Assembly: GCA_033558025.1 (NCBI GenBank)
Contig: JAUCEF010000017.1
Coordinates: 3,286,001 to 3,350,000 of the forward strand
Reading direction: 5' to 3'
Source of the DNA: Phytophthora sp. 'mugwort'
Lineage: Eukaryota > Oomycota > Peronosporomycetes > Peronosporales > Peronosporaceae
DNA: 64,000 bases
Both the position numbers and the translations under genes were made by a program. This document shows, in pieces, positions 21,961 through 32,589 of this stretch. The first letter of the stretch is position 1; the number at the start of each line of letters is the position of its first letter. Under the pieces are notes generated by a model. It saw only the letters and a program-made list of their open reading frames with translations. It searched no databases and was not told the origin of the DNA.

Positions 21961-23448
21961 GAGCATCTCCAACGCGGACCTCATAATGGGGTCGAGACCT
22001 CAGTTTGCGATAAATTTCTTCTTGCCGCATTCCAACACAGGTCTTATTTTGAGCCAACCTCAAATAAGTTTCCGCTACCGACCTCAAATCGCATCGATTT
22101 GAGGTCGTGATTTGGTGTTAAGACTGTATCCATCCGTCCGAGCTGTTGTGCTTCGTACTTCTACTTGCCCACTCTGATAAGATCACTTTAAGCTGGACAA
22201 CAAATGAAGGATCGTTGCTCTTCAAATCACGAAGGAACATGCCCGCATCGATTCAGAGACTTACGCGAGGCCCGAACTGGGACCACAGGAAGACAAGCAG
22301 CTCGTGGGTGATAGTGGCTACTGTTGTTGAAGTGGGAACATACGTAATATAATCGTGACAAAACACGAATTCTTCGAACAATTAAATTATAAAATTGGTG
22401 CATGTGGTCTATGATAGCGTGATGCTGCATCGTAAGCATTTGACCAAAGCGGCACATTTGAAGTCAAATTAATTGGCAGGTAATGTCGTGGAACTACCAC
22501 CTTTGGGGATTCAACAAAATGACCGACTGGCTTACGAACGAGGGTATGTACACGGGGAAGTGCCAGCAAGTGGCCATAAAAGATGTCAGCATTACATAGA
22601 AGAAGTGATGCCTCAATCACCGTAGCGCTGAGCCCGCTCTCCTTATCGTCGAGCCTAAGCGTGGAGGCGCTACTTGTAGTGTATCTGGTCCGCGTTTAGA
22701 TCTCTCGATTTCGCTTCAGCACGGATGTTGACGTACATTGCCGGAATATCTGGTGCGTATCCTGCTGATACTGATCCATATAAGCGCGAAACGCATCCCA
22801 ATCTTCATGCCACTCGACATCAACTGATGGACACACTCAAACACCCCTGATGAGACTTGTCGCTCCGGTTCGTTGTCGCTCATGCGTGGACAACAACGCG
22901 AGAGAGGCATTGCATCTATTAGGTGCTGACAACCATACCATACGAGTTGATCGTACTCGTACGTACCAGTTCGCACACACCTGGCGCAAGGTTACTTAGA
23001 GCTTGCGTGGGTGCTGGTGTCCGATTCTCAAATAAGAGGCTGAGTGCACCCCAGGATGGGGGAAAAGGGGAGAGGGGGTGTCACTTTTCAAACTTCATAT
23101 TTTGAAAATCGAAGGTATTTTATCAGAGTAGTTTGCGCTAAAAATACAGTCCATGTTCATATAGATACGATTCTGCTCGGTGGCGCTAACCAGTCTCTTT
23201 AATTAATGCGTGCGTACGTAGCCTCTGTCCAGCAGGAACTAATTTTGATTTTACAGATAACGACGGCACTACCAGTCGACCAACAACCGAGTCTGTAAGA
23301 CCCTGGTCGCTACGCCAGTGTTTGGGTCTGGGAATAAACGACAAAAATAGTCCCAAACGAGAGTCCTCGAGTGCATTGTCTCGGATTTTCCCTCTGTGTT
23401 TGTATACCCTCCCAACCTACTGACTCGTGCTGCATCATCCATCCAGCC
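21961..23448. other. Intergenic, nothing recognised apart from one palindrome
   Basis: Just right of the Harbinger end the sequence GAGCATCTCCAAC resembles the terminal repeat of many PIF-type elements, but no partner end was found. Other frames (for example 22387-22620 and 22716-22976, minus) show no recognised domain. Confidence 0.35.
22079..22107. repeat. Perfect 13-bp palindrome with 3-nt loop
   Basis: CGACCTCAAATCG, CAT, CGATTTGAGGTCG. It is a perfect hairpin of unknown role, preceded by imperfect copies of ACCTCAAAT within 30 bp. Confidence 0.9.
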
Positions 23449-23712
23449 ATGACCCCATTGAGCCTAATGGACAAGCGCTTTGACGCGACAGAATTTCCAC
23501 TCGGCGCTCCCTCGATGGAGGAGCTTCTGTCGGCCGATGGTGGCGCTGACTATCCTCAAAGTGATGCCGCTCTAGAGCTTCTTCTCGCCCCAGCACCACT
23601 TTTTTTCTCGTACGAATACTCAGCTCCACTGAGAAGCACGTCGCTTGAAAATGGCCTAAATAAGCTACAATTGTCACAATGTTCTGCTATGAGCACCGCA
23701 AATTCGTCCTAA
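23449..23712 (+). CDS. Short hypothetical protein, possibly a truncated gene
   Basis: An ATG at 23449 opens an 87-codon frame starting MTPLSLMDKRFDATEFPLGA and rich in Ser, Ala and Leu. The N-terminus looks like a natural start: it has a gene-like codon mix and is preceded by a C/T-rich stretch (TTTTCCCTCTG, TCATCCATCCAG) common before oomycete start codons. The frame ends after TANSS at the junction with a minus-strand frame of different composition. This suggests that a gene was cut here by insertion or deletion. No family recognised. Confidence 0.25.
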   Translation: MTPLSLMDKRFDATEFPLGAPSMEELLSADGGADYPQSDAALELLLAPAPLFFSYEYSAPLRSTSLENGLNKLQLSQCSAMSTANSS

Positions 23713-24168
23713 CCAACCGTCAAAACGAGGAGACGTGAGTAGCTTGTCGAAGTCGAGGTGAGTCACAGTTAGCTGGTTCTGAACCTCCTCGTTCATCTTC
23801 ACGGAGGCCACAGCTGCGGCTGCAATAACAATTACCGGCAGGAACACCACGATTGATTCGTCTTCTTCGTCCATTCGCAACTGCCTCCAATAATCAATGT
23901 CTATCTCGGAATAAAGTCTTTCTTTTATTACCACCCCCTCAATAGGTGGGAGTAAAGGTTTGTCGAGAAAATTAACCACTGGCCAATCACAGCCGTTTGC
24001 CTTAATTTCCTAGATCTAGACACCGGCGCAGCTAACAGGGCCTAAAGATCGTATTGCCCAGAGAGTGTTAATATGAATAGCCACGTATCACTGCTGTGTG
24101 TGCATTTATTTTTGTGTGCTGTCACTCGTCAGACCGCATGTTCGGTTCTAAGTATATTTCAAGCCTAG
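23674..24168 (-). other. Downstream flank of the phosphatase gene with an unassigned minus-strand frame
   Basis: A 101-codon minus frame (23674-23979) contains a hydrophobic run (VVFLPVIVIAAAAVASV) that could be one membrane helix, flanked by acidic DEEDES. No family resemblance. 24000-24168 shows nothing recognised. Confidence 0.2.
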
Positions 24169-25707
24169 TCACTTCATGGCGTAGCTGCAGCCTTCCATCG
24201 GCGACGATGTCTTCCTCATGACGAACTCGTCCAGCAGCGCTTGGTTGGAACTATTAAGGAACTTCCACGACAGCATCGACCGGTTAGCTTCCAGAGTCGA
24301 GAAGCCGTAGTCGACGTAATTTGAGGCCGCATTCCACGTCGCGTTGTTGGGGTTGGGTGTCGTGTCGAGGCCTTCAACTGTTCCGCAAGCGCCGCTCACA
24401 ATGTAGACCGGCGCCAGGGGGTTGTCGTAGGTCTTGAAGTCGCTCGAGACTCCGTCTAGCACTGCGGTGCTGTTGCGAATCGGCGTCTGGCGCTCGTAGT
24501 AGTGCTGATGACCTGTGAGCACAACATCCACCTTGTACTTGATAAACAAGTCCTCAAACGCAGCCTGAATCTTAGCATTCTGGTCTGCTGGGATTCCGTT
24601 CGGACAACCAGACACGTCATAGAGAGGACGGTGCATGCCGACAATGAGCCATGGAAGATTTGCGCGATTCGCATCCGCCTTCTTGAGATCAGCCTCGACC
24701 CAAGCCAACTGGTCTCCGAAGTTTCCGTTACGAGGAGGATCAGCAAATTCATTACTTGGCTCACCCTTGTAGTCCGTCTCCGACGAGATCGAGGTGAAAT
24801 GGATTGGGCCGTGTTCGAAAGAATACCACATGTTGAAAGTGCCACCAACCTCCTTCGACGGCATGTGAAACCGAGAGTTGTAAGCTGTGAAGTTGCGTAG
24901 CATGTTCATCTTTTCAGCCGAGGCAGCGCAGGCAGGCGAATGGCACTCATATTCGTGGTTTCCAACAAGAACCATGTATGGAACGGAGCTCATAACTGGA
25001 GCTAACGAGTTCATCCATCCATTGTATACTTTCTCGTAGAAGAAGCCATCAATTTGGTCAGGCATTAGCCACGCATCATCAGCATAGCCAATATCGCCAA
25101 TGTGGTAAATGAGGTCCACGTTCTCCCCGTTCAACGTGTTCACGTACGCGAGCGTGTCCTTCGACTCGTTGCCAGCTCCGAAGTCTCCGTAGATCACCAT
25201 ATTGAACGTACTTTTGTCCGAAGCAGCACGGGCTGTCACGAAGGTATACATGTCGCTCGTGTACGTCGCGTTATGCTTGCTCCCCACCTTGTAGAAGTAC
25301 TTGGTGTGCGGCATCAGACCGGAGACCGTCGCGTGGTGGTGGAACATGTTGTAGGTGGCATCGTGGTAGTAGCTGGTTTGCGTCACAATAGTGTCTACCA
25401 GCTCCAGGGCATCCTCGGAGCTTCCGATCCAGACGGAACTGTCGTCAGTTTTGGCGTAGGTGGCCCACGAAACCGTCATGGCTGTTCCAGCACTCTTGCC
25501 AGCGTATGCAAGATGAACCTGCTGAGGGTAATATTCCACGTTGTCCTTGACACGGCACGGATGGGTGACGTCACCGGTAGGTTCACACAGTGCGGCTGGC
25601 AAGCAGGTGGAGGCGTCCCAAAAGCAATCAGTATTGTTGAGGGCCACAGACGCATGCGCAGTCGCGGCGGCGAAGGCTGCGAATCCGACCGCCATCACTT
25701 GCAGCAT
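24169..25707 (-). CDS. Secreted purple acid phosphatase (metallophosphoesterase)
   Basis: This intact single-exon gene encodes 512 residues. It has a signal peptide of about 19 residues (AVGFAAFAAATAHA) and an N-terminal fibronectin-III-like domain (about 60-160) with QVHLAYAG and MTVSWATYA. The metallophosphatase domain follows. All metal ligands of the family are visible: Asp175 (GDFG), Asp205 and Tyr208 (GDIGYADD), Asn250-His251 (GNHEYE), His359 (VGMHRP), His400 and His402 (GHQHYYER). The Tyr ligand is the one that gives these enzymes their colour. Known family members hydrolyse phosphomonoesters at acid pH with an Fe-metal pair, outside the cell or in vacuoles. Several N-x-S/T sites fit a secreted glycoprotein. 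Two decayed copies lie at 32590 and 32965. The start is the first ATG, which gives a full signal peptide. Confidence 0.93.
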   Translation of the reverse strand: MLQVMAVGFAAFAAATAHASVALNNTDCFWDASTCLPAALCEPTGDVTHPCRVKDNVEYYPQQVHLAYAGKSAGTAMTVSWATYAKTDDSSVWIGSSEDALELVDTIVTQTSYYHDATYNMFHHHATVSGLMPHTKYFYKVGSKHNATYTSDMYTFVTARAASDKSTFNMVIYGDFGAGNESKDTLAYVNTLNGENVDLIYHIGDIGYADDAWLMPDQIDGFFYEKVYNGWMNSLAPVMSSVPYMVLVGNHEYECHSPACAASAEKMNMLRNFTAYNSRFHMPSKEVGGTFNMWYSFEHGPIHFTSISSETDYKGEPSNEFADPPRNGNFGDQLAWVEADLKKADANRANLPWLIVGMHRPLYDVSGCPNGIPADQNAKIQAAFEDLFIKYKVDVVLTGHQHYYERQTPIRNSTAVLDGVSSDFKTYDNPLAPVYIVSGACGTVEGLDTTPNPNNATWNAASNYVDYGFSTLEANRSMLSWKFLNSSNQALLDEFVMRKTSSPMEGCSYAMK

Positions 25708-25753
25708 GGTTAAATACTTGGATTTAGGCGTTTGAGCTGTGGCTGGTAGGTTT

Positions 25754-25763
25754 CAAAGTGATA
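25754..25763 (-). promoter_or_regulatory. Possible oomycete initiator-like element of the phosphatase gene
   Basis: About 50 bases upstream of the start codon the minus strand reads TATCACTTTGAAAC, which resembles the oomycete core promoter element (TCA[T/C]TT[T/C] type). Position and resemblance only. Confidence 0.3.
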
Positions 25764-26630
25764 CATATTGATGAACTACCTAGTGCGGCGACGGGGTGGC
25801 AGGTTATGGTACACCAGCCAGTCAGAAGAAGAGTCAGTGAGATTGGTGTATCAAATGATTATGGTATGAGAAAGGTTCGTGATCTGTACATGTGCTTTTT
25901 ACATTATAATTACGTGTACCGGTAAGATGTCTGAAGCATATCACAATGATTATGGTATGTCCAATGCACTTCACAGCACTGAATATTTTTTAACCAGATT
26001 CGGTCTTTTGGTTTATGTACCTAATCGTCAGTGCTGTTGTCTACTGGAGTGCAGACAGCTCCTTTCAACACATGTACAGTTCTGTATAACATCCCTCTCG
26101 ACAATAATTTGTTACTAAGCAAAATGCTTCTTAAATTTGCCTGTCGTGCATAGATGGTGCAAAAGTGCCGGCAGGGATTCTCATTAGGATGGTCCAGACA
26201 ACCTCTCGTCTGTCATATTCAGAAATACTTAAGTATATCTATAATGCGACGTGGAAAAATTAAATCCGGAAGTGAATCGATTCCTGAAGCAGCATTATTC
26301 CTGGTGAAATCGCGTAGTACTTTCAGAAAGACCCACTGGCGGTATGAGGGAGTACTTTGATTACCCCGCAAGAGCCTCTTGCTATGCTCGATAACCCGCA
26401 CACTATTTAAAGTACTATCGTTAGGTGTTCGTGATTAATTCAGTAAAAATGAGAATATGCATACACCGTGCAGTCATATAATGATTTAATGAAGTGGTGT
26501 TGTGTGGCCATAAAGAGTTTCACTTGTTAAATAAGTATGTTGTAGCTTAGTTTTCTTTTCAAAAGGTGCTCAACACCCTCGATATTTTTAAATCAGGTTA
26601 GTCCTTAGTTAGTAACCTTTAAATAGTAAT

Positions 26631-26825
26631 ATGAGTGTTTTTACTCATATTACTAGGCCAATTGCCTGGTTATGCAGCTTCTTCATGAGCTACGAACAAA
26701 CAGCGGCTTACGGTAAGCCGCTTACCTACCTTTTAGAAATACAGGCAAACTCCTCGGTAGTAATCGCTACACGAGTAATACCTTGCTACATGTATAGGAA
26801 TACGATAACAAATGCACAAGGCTAA
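26631..26825 (+). pseudogene. Fragment of an unknown repeated protein, copy A
   Basis: The plus frame contains SVFTHITRPIAWL and, 30 residues later, QANSSVVIATRVIP. Both motifs recur in the minus-strand fragment at 27124-27357 (SVLAAITRPIEWL and QTNPSVVIASGAHV). The DNA differs at many third positions while the peptides agree, so this was coding sequence. Family unknown. Confidence 0.35.
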
Positions 26826-27123
26826 GTATTATTTAAGCCTGGCCTCTAATTTATTAAAGGAAATACGGAAAACGTGTAGTAATGCACTATATTTTTAACT
26901 GTAGAGGTGTCACTACTGCCAAAGAACTCTAGCAACGGCATCTACTGATTGCGACGACGTGAACGATGCGTCTCTCGTAGACCGCTCACTGATCTGACCG
27001 ACACGCCTGTAGGATCTCTACGAACAAGCGGCTTGTCAAGCCACTTCAAGTGCTCTGGATCGCTTCAAGGTTCAGCTCCTCTTCACCCCCCCCCCTCCCC
27101 CCGCATCATGCACGTACGATGCC

Positions 27124-27357
27124 TTAACGCTCGTCAATTATCTGAGATTCAACCGTTTCCGTCGAATCGCTTAAGCGCGGCACCAGTGAGCGTAACCTGA
27201 GCCACTCGATAGGACGAGTTATCGCTGCGAGCACAGACGCTTGCGCCACATTTTTTCTGTACTGCTTCAGGTAGTGGATCACCTTGCGATAGGAATCCCT
27301 TTGAACAGGATTAACGTGAGCTCCGGACGCGATGACTACCGAGGGGTTTGTCTGCAT
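27124..27357 (-). pseudogene. Fragment of the same unknown repeated protein, copy B
   Basis: The minus frame reads QTNPSVVIASGAHVNPVQRD first and ITRPIEWLRLRSLVPRL 44 residues later, the reverse of the motif order in copy A. A tandem-repeat protein with a unit of about 74 residues would explain both. No function can be assigned. Confidence 0.35.
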
Positions 27358-28456
27358 CCCGCATCAAACAGGCTAAGTTAAGTTAATAACTGTAGACCTC
27401 ACGTACATAACCAGCAATGTTTCACCGCACATATTGCCGTTATTTTTCGCTACGCTATCACTGTCGAAATCAAACCCACCAACGCTACAGTATCCCCTAG
27501 CGCGATAATGTCCCAATGGTATATAATCTTCGGGTGGTTGTGGCACTACATGTACGGGAACGTCTCTCCGCGGTCGAAGTGGCCTGCTTTGCAACACCGA
27601 AAATGGTAGTATACCATATACACTTTACCCTGTCTACAAGTACAATGTAATCTGGCGACATCGGAGAGCAACTCTTCTGCATGGCACTGTTTTTGGCAGA
27701 TTTTGGCATCTTCGATCACTCGCTGCTGTTACGTGTACTCTTGGTTCGGCGCGATGCTGCTTTCCTGGTTTAATGTAACCTAACAAGCGCTCAAGGGTTG
27801 ATGCCATTCGCGACCTCTGTGCCAACTAGTTAGTTAGAAAACCGCGGTGCCCCCAGACCATTTGAATCTTTCGGTGTGATACCCGTAAAATACCGAAGGG
27901 GTATCTGAAGTCCCACAGCGGACCGCGTCCTATATTGAGCACTTGATAGATCGGACGGGACCGATCGGGTTTATATACTTGATTATAGAGTCTAAAATAA
28001 ATGTTTTCCCAAAACATTGTTGGTTCTTGGCAGTTTTGATTTTTGCTGCGACAACGAAGAGTCTGGTGCTTGAGGCTCCGTGCTCAGGAGCACCGAGGGG
28101 ATTGACTACTAACTACTGTGTGTTGCGTTGATGTCATTAATGTAGTAGCTCGTGAGGACAACAGAGATGCGGGTGCATCACTACTGGCTAGCAGGTGAAG
28201 CGAATTGCGAATGCGGTGAGCGAGCGTTCCCAGGGCGTTGTGCTGCCATTTTTTATTTTGCGTTCATTGCATATTAACTATTGTGTGTTGTGATGGTTTG
28301 AAGGGTGCAATAGCTTGTGGACATATTGTTGCTGTAGTTAGCTATACGAGACTGTATTGTAATGCAACGCAAGTTGGTTTTTTTGTGTGGTTACCAACTA
28401 GCTACTTCGTCTGCCCAGCTGATTTCGATGTTTACAAGTTGATCGTCATCAGCTCC

Positions 28457-29109
28457 TTACGGAATGCAGCCCGCGATGCCACGGCCTTCGTGATGTTTAA
28501 GGTACCGGAGGTCTGCTTCGGCATGCGCTCCAGTAGCGACTCTGTCTATGCTCACGATGTGCTTGTATACGGCGTGCATGTAGTGCAGCATATACACGCC
28601 GCAGTCGAACGAATTAGACTGTCGTGGCGATGTAGTTGTATGCCGGTGTGTTAGGCATGCCTTCTCCGTCTGAGTGAGCCTTCTTGACGAAGAATAGAAG
28701 CCACTCCAGTACAGAAGAGGTTCTCTGGATTGTGTCCGCCCTGCAGAGAGTTGACATGGTAGAAACTTGTTCGCCCCGATGGAAAGGGGCTTTCGATCAC
28801 CAGCAAGCTTCAGTGATTTTCGAGCACACAGGCAGAAGAACATAGGAATATGAATCCCAATCAAACTCCTCCGTTATATCTTCAAGCTGCGCTCTTCAAT
28901 TTCTCGTGTTTCGTATGCGAAGGCGATGAAGCCGACCCCGCTGAATAAACGACGCCTTCAGCCCTCTCAATGAATCTTAAAATAATGCAATTAACTGTCG
29001 CCTTCGTCAGCCTATTGCCATCTTGCAGACTCACGAAATCTTCGGCAAACAGAGGAATTTTAACGCCTTTTGCGTGTGAGCCCCCGGTATTATTTGCTTG
29101 CAGAGCCAC
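28457..29109 (-). pseudogene. Ulp1-like (C48) cysteine peptidase, decayed
   Basis: Minus-strand reading from 29109 gives the opening segment of a Ulp1 fold (SLQDGNRLTKATVNCIIL). Several frame changes follow. Near 28790-28690 comes SLLVIESPFPSGRTSFYHVN, where the family has His-Trp-S...Asp. Last is QSNSFDCGVYMLHYMHAV at about 28600, the Gln and Cys of the catalytic site (Q-x(n)-DCG). The His of the triad is lost next to a stop and the Asp position reads Asn, so the protein could not be active. Ulp1-type enzymes remove SUMO-like modifiers, and in oomycetes many copies are scattered with mobile elements. It resembles the fragment at 19321 in type only. Confidence 0.6.
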
Positions 29110-29209
29110 CGGTACGTTCTCATTTCGACGAGGCCGTAGCTTGTATCTCCCAGGGCTGCGGGATCGGCCGGCTCGTCAATTCCACTGCAATGCCAGCAGG
29201 CTGCTTATA

Positions 29210-29410
29210 TATTCCTCACAATCCACAGCCTCCACAATCTCCACACGCTCCACAGCCTCCTCACTCTCCACGGCCTCCTCACTCTCCTGACGCTCCACTC
29301 TCTCCACAGCCTCCTTACTCTCCTGACCCTCCACAGCCTCTTCACTCTCCTGACATTCCAAAAAGCCTCTTCACTCTCCTGACGTTCCACAGCCTCCTCA
29401 CGCTCAGCCG
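29210..29410. repeat. Minisatellite of CTCC-CACAG-CCT units
   Basis: About a dozen imperfect copies of a 15-18 bp C/T-rich unit of the type CCTCCTCACTCTCCACAG. On the plus strand it reads as a Pro/Ser/His-rich run; on minus as Glu-Glu-Ala-Val-Glu repeats. Long open frames through it (for example 29070-29666) are composition artefacts. Confidence 0.8.
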
Positions 29411-29880
29411 CTGTCTTCTGTCCACCACCAGATGTTCGGCTTCTCGGGTCGTAGCAGTTCATAAGCGACTTATCCAAGTCCGTTGCGTGCTAGGCTTTAA
29501 TAAAACAATTCAGGGATCTTGCTGCAATAGTCGAACACGTCTGCTTTCTTTACAACAGCGTCATCTCGCAGACAAGTATCGTAAAAATCTAGTGCCACGA
29601 AGCCATTTTGTAATTCCGCCCACCCCCCCCCTTCGCACGAAAGCCATCCCCCATATCGGACGGTGACTCAAGCACCACCCAGTACTTCTTCTTCCAGCTC
29701 AGTAGTGTGGGCTTCAGCAGTTTCAGCTCTTTCGCAGCCTTGTTCGAGCTCCCCTCAGAGTGCTTTTTCCGTTGTTGAGCTTCTATTTTTGCTCCTCTGC
29801 AGGTGTCGGCACCCCCATGTGCACGTCCTGAGAGGAACAAAATTGAGAGTGAGCGTAAGCCACGTGTCTCAACTCTTGTT
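29411..29880. other. No gene recognised
   Basis: Flank between the minisatellite and the Crypton end. It has a poly-C run near 29625 and no domain resemblance. Confidence 0.35.
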
Positions 29881-29940
29881 AGGTCAGTTTGTTGTGAACA
29901 AGGTCAGTTTAATGTAAACAAGGTCAGTTTATTGTGAGCA
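29881..29940. repeat. Three tandem 20-bp repeats (AGGTCAGTTT...)
   Basis: Units at 29881, 29901 and 29921, each beginning AGGTCAGTTT and ending A-A/G-C-A, with 2-4 differences between copies. They lie next to the 3' end of the Crypton relic. Confidence 0.9.
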
Positions 29941-29963
29941 CAATCGTGCTCAGATTAATCTGA
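29936..29963. repeat. Two adjacent palindromes at the Crypton border
   Basis: GAGCAC-AATC-GTGCTC (29936-29951) and the perfect 14-bp palindrome TCAGATTAATCTGA (29950-29963) overlap by two bases. They could be a recombination or termination structure. Role unknown. Confidence 0.8.
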
Positions 29964-32059
29964 CCTGGTCTCTGTGAAGTCTTTCAGCTTGACAGCAAAC
30001 GCATTGAGCGATAGGCCAGTTCGGAGCCTTGCGGATTCGATTTTCTCTGCAGCCGCTTCGAGTGCTAGCTTGCCCCTAGTTGAAATCGTTGTCACTGCAT
30101 CATTGTACTTCTTGCGCCGCAGATAGAATCGAGCTTCCGTTGGATGCTGCCGCCAACTTGACCCGAACCTCTGGTTTTGCCTCAGCAATCGACATTTTTC
30201 CCTGCAATACCGCTGGAGTATTCTTTCCATAACTCCACTACTGTCGTGACCGCTCTACTGAGTCGAGCGGCATTGGTAGACGTTGAGCCGGGTGGACCTG
30301 ACACAACGCTGAAGCAAGGGGGAATTAATGCTAACGGCAACAGGTGGAAGCATCGGTGCTAATATCGTCCCAACTCAGCACTAGGTGTTTCTTTTTTTTT
30401 CGTGAGGCTCTTCAGCGTGTCAATGCCAGCTGATACCGCATCAAGCTTGTCACTCAGAACTTCCGTGCCACCTTTCAGCACCGCTGCAATCTGGGGCACT
30501 ACAGTCGCCAGCGTGTGGTATTCTGGTTGGGAGAGGGTAGGCATCACGGATGCCAGTTCCTGGTCGAACGCAATGTACTCGGATGTAGAGAACAGAAGGT
30601 GCTACCACAACGACAATTAGGATACTCGCGTCTCAGAAGGTGTATCCTAATCGCCGTATGTGGAAGCAGCAGGGAGTCCTGCAGGAAGATGACGCGCATA
30701 TGCCGAAACATTTGGATGAATGCACCACCGGCAATTTCGAGCTTGGGGCTTTCAGATAGTTTTGTAGCTGCTGACTCCAACTCCGGATACACCTGCTGCT
30801 GCAATTGCTCACTGGGAGTGACTGATCCTCGACGAAGTGGGTAACCACAACCCTTGCTTGGGAAACCCGCCAAGGTTCTCATAACTTTCTTAGGAACCGA
30901 CGTCAGGTAGCAACCTTCTATTCGAGCAGCATTCCAACGTCCCAACCGCTGAATATTTTCCTCGGTGGCTCCATAGGCCTCGGCCAATTTTGCTCTGAAC
31001 CGCGATTAGCATGTGTCCACACCGTCGAGTCGATCCCGCAAGCTGTAAAAGCACGTTTGATCCGGCCCAACTGGGTGTTGTATTATATCTCCTTGGCCTG
31101 GTTACTACCATTAATGAGATGTATATCATACCAGCGCTCGCGGCACGAGACGTCACGAAACGGTTCGCTATCAATTTGCCAACACCAGAAGGGTGAAGCG
31201 CGACAGCATTCAGAGGACACACTTCCACTTTCTTGCAGCGCAGTGCTGCGCCGTATTCAATGCGGCCGTGCTGATTTGTTTTACCACGGTTCATGATGAT
31301 CACGAGGGGGGGGGGTGCAGATCTGGGAATCTTCGTCTGATAGCTCCAGCGTCAGCATGTCCGGAAACTCGATAAAACGGCGGTTCTCACCTCGCAAGGA
31401 GAGCGTGCCCAAAATCCGCGATCCCGAAGAGCGGTGCCGTTGTTTTCAGAGAGCCGAAGCCGGAGAGCTGCATCATATCCTCCATATTGTAGTCATCAAG
31501 AACAGTGCCAAGTGCGCGTTCTGTGTAGGTTTTGCGCTTGCGCTCTGTCTCCGCTCATTTTAACGTATTAAACAGCTCGTGATACTTTTGCCGCGTAGGT
31601 GGGGGTGACTGTTCATCTTGAGCGTCTGCTGAAGCTTGTACAGATCAATGACCGCTTTCGCGTAGGCTTCCACGTCAGCCATACTGAGAGGCTTAGTGTC
31701 GCCATCTTCCGTTTTCTGCAGTTTGTTGCCGCGGGGGATGACGTACTTCTTTAAGAAGGTGACGAGCTTTCCCTCGTTGACGATGCAGCCGTCAGCATAT
31801 TTCTTATCCGTGCACCGTTCCTTGAAATCTGTTTGCTAGTGCTAGCAGGTCGTGCTGCAGTGTGCTCGGTAATGACGTCTATCACCACTTCGTTGATTTC
31901 TTTTCCGTTAGCAAGGTCAATACGCATGTGCTCGTCCATTGCTGTGCGTGGCCGTCGTCTTGCGAGGAATATGAAAGGGGGGGGGGAGATAGCTGCGTCA
32001 AAGCGATACCTGGGGTAGCGGCTTCTCGGAATTGTATTCCGAGGTCGGTATGCAGCCAC
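29955..32059 (-). pseudogene. Crypton-type transposon: tyrosine recombinase relic
   Basis: Minus-strand pieces follow the order of Crypton YR proteins. An N-terminal helical DNA-binding segment near 31750-31600 includes KYVIPRGNKL and SMAYVEAYAKAVIDLYKLQQ. Next come FGIADFGHALLARYENRRF and FPDMLTLELSDE near 31400, where the first catalytic Arg is expected. NRGKTNQHGRIEYGAALRCK (31303 down) and RERWYDIHLINGSNQAKE follow, then HANRG as the His-x-x-Arg box. MAEAYGATEENIQRLGRWNA runs into ARIEGCYLTSVP, whose Tyr is the expected nucleophile (about 30925). A leucine/lysine-rich C-terminal region ends near 29955. Frameshifts and stops occur at about six places. Cryptons have no terminal repeats, so the ends are approximate. 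The family call is by motif recall and is fairly secure. Confidence 0.7.
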
Positions 32060-32589
32060 GCCAAAATAGAAACGCGTGACAGTATAGCGCTGACTTCAGC
32101 CCTCGTCGACGCATGTCGCCTACGTGGATTAAACTGTTGACACAGGACACAGGCATACATGTAACTCTGTCGTGGCCGAAGTACAATGCACGACGGAAAA
32201 AACCACCTGGCCTTTTTCTATTATTAGACTTGGGCTTGTAAGAAAACTTCGGCACATTTGTTGACGGGTTTTTCTGTCGTGATCTGTACCCACACATGCA
32301 AGACAGCGCTGCGTAAGCTGAGACTCCAAGGAGCATCGATATCTCAGTTACAACGTTGGCGCCGGATGCATTGGCAACGATTGGCAAACCTTAGATTCTA
32401 CTACGAGGAAAATATACAACGAGTACCACCGTAAACCTAAGGTTTGGTACAAATTTTCGGCTTATTAAGTGGCTGGGAAACTATACGATCTTCTACACAC
32501 GATCCAATGTGGTCGGAGGAAAGGTCAACTCATTTGAGCACGGCCACACCCACAATCAGCCGAGACAGCCTACCTGCAAAACATTTTTA
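32060..32589. other. No gene recognised
   Basis: A 129-codon minus frame (31998-32387) contains no recognised domain and overlaps the Crypton end. It may be Crypton 5' sequence. Confidence 0.3.

Larger units (their letters stand above)
25764..28456. other. Long AT-rich gene-poor region
   Basis: Apart from the two related fragments at 26631 and 27124, no frame resembles a known gene. A C-rich run (27083-27102) and several short frames are present. 27826-28456 contains nothing recognised. Confidence 0.45.

Noticed and set aside
25102..25713. 203-codon plus-strand frame
   Set aside because: Antisense shadow of the purple acid phosphatase, whose motifs and signal peptide are complete on the minus strand.
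29070..29666. 198-codon proline-rich frame resembling a cell-wall protein
   Set aside because: It runs through the CTCC minisatellite; no signal peptide and no coding pattern outside the repeat.
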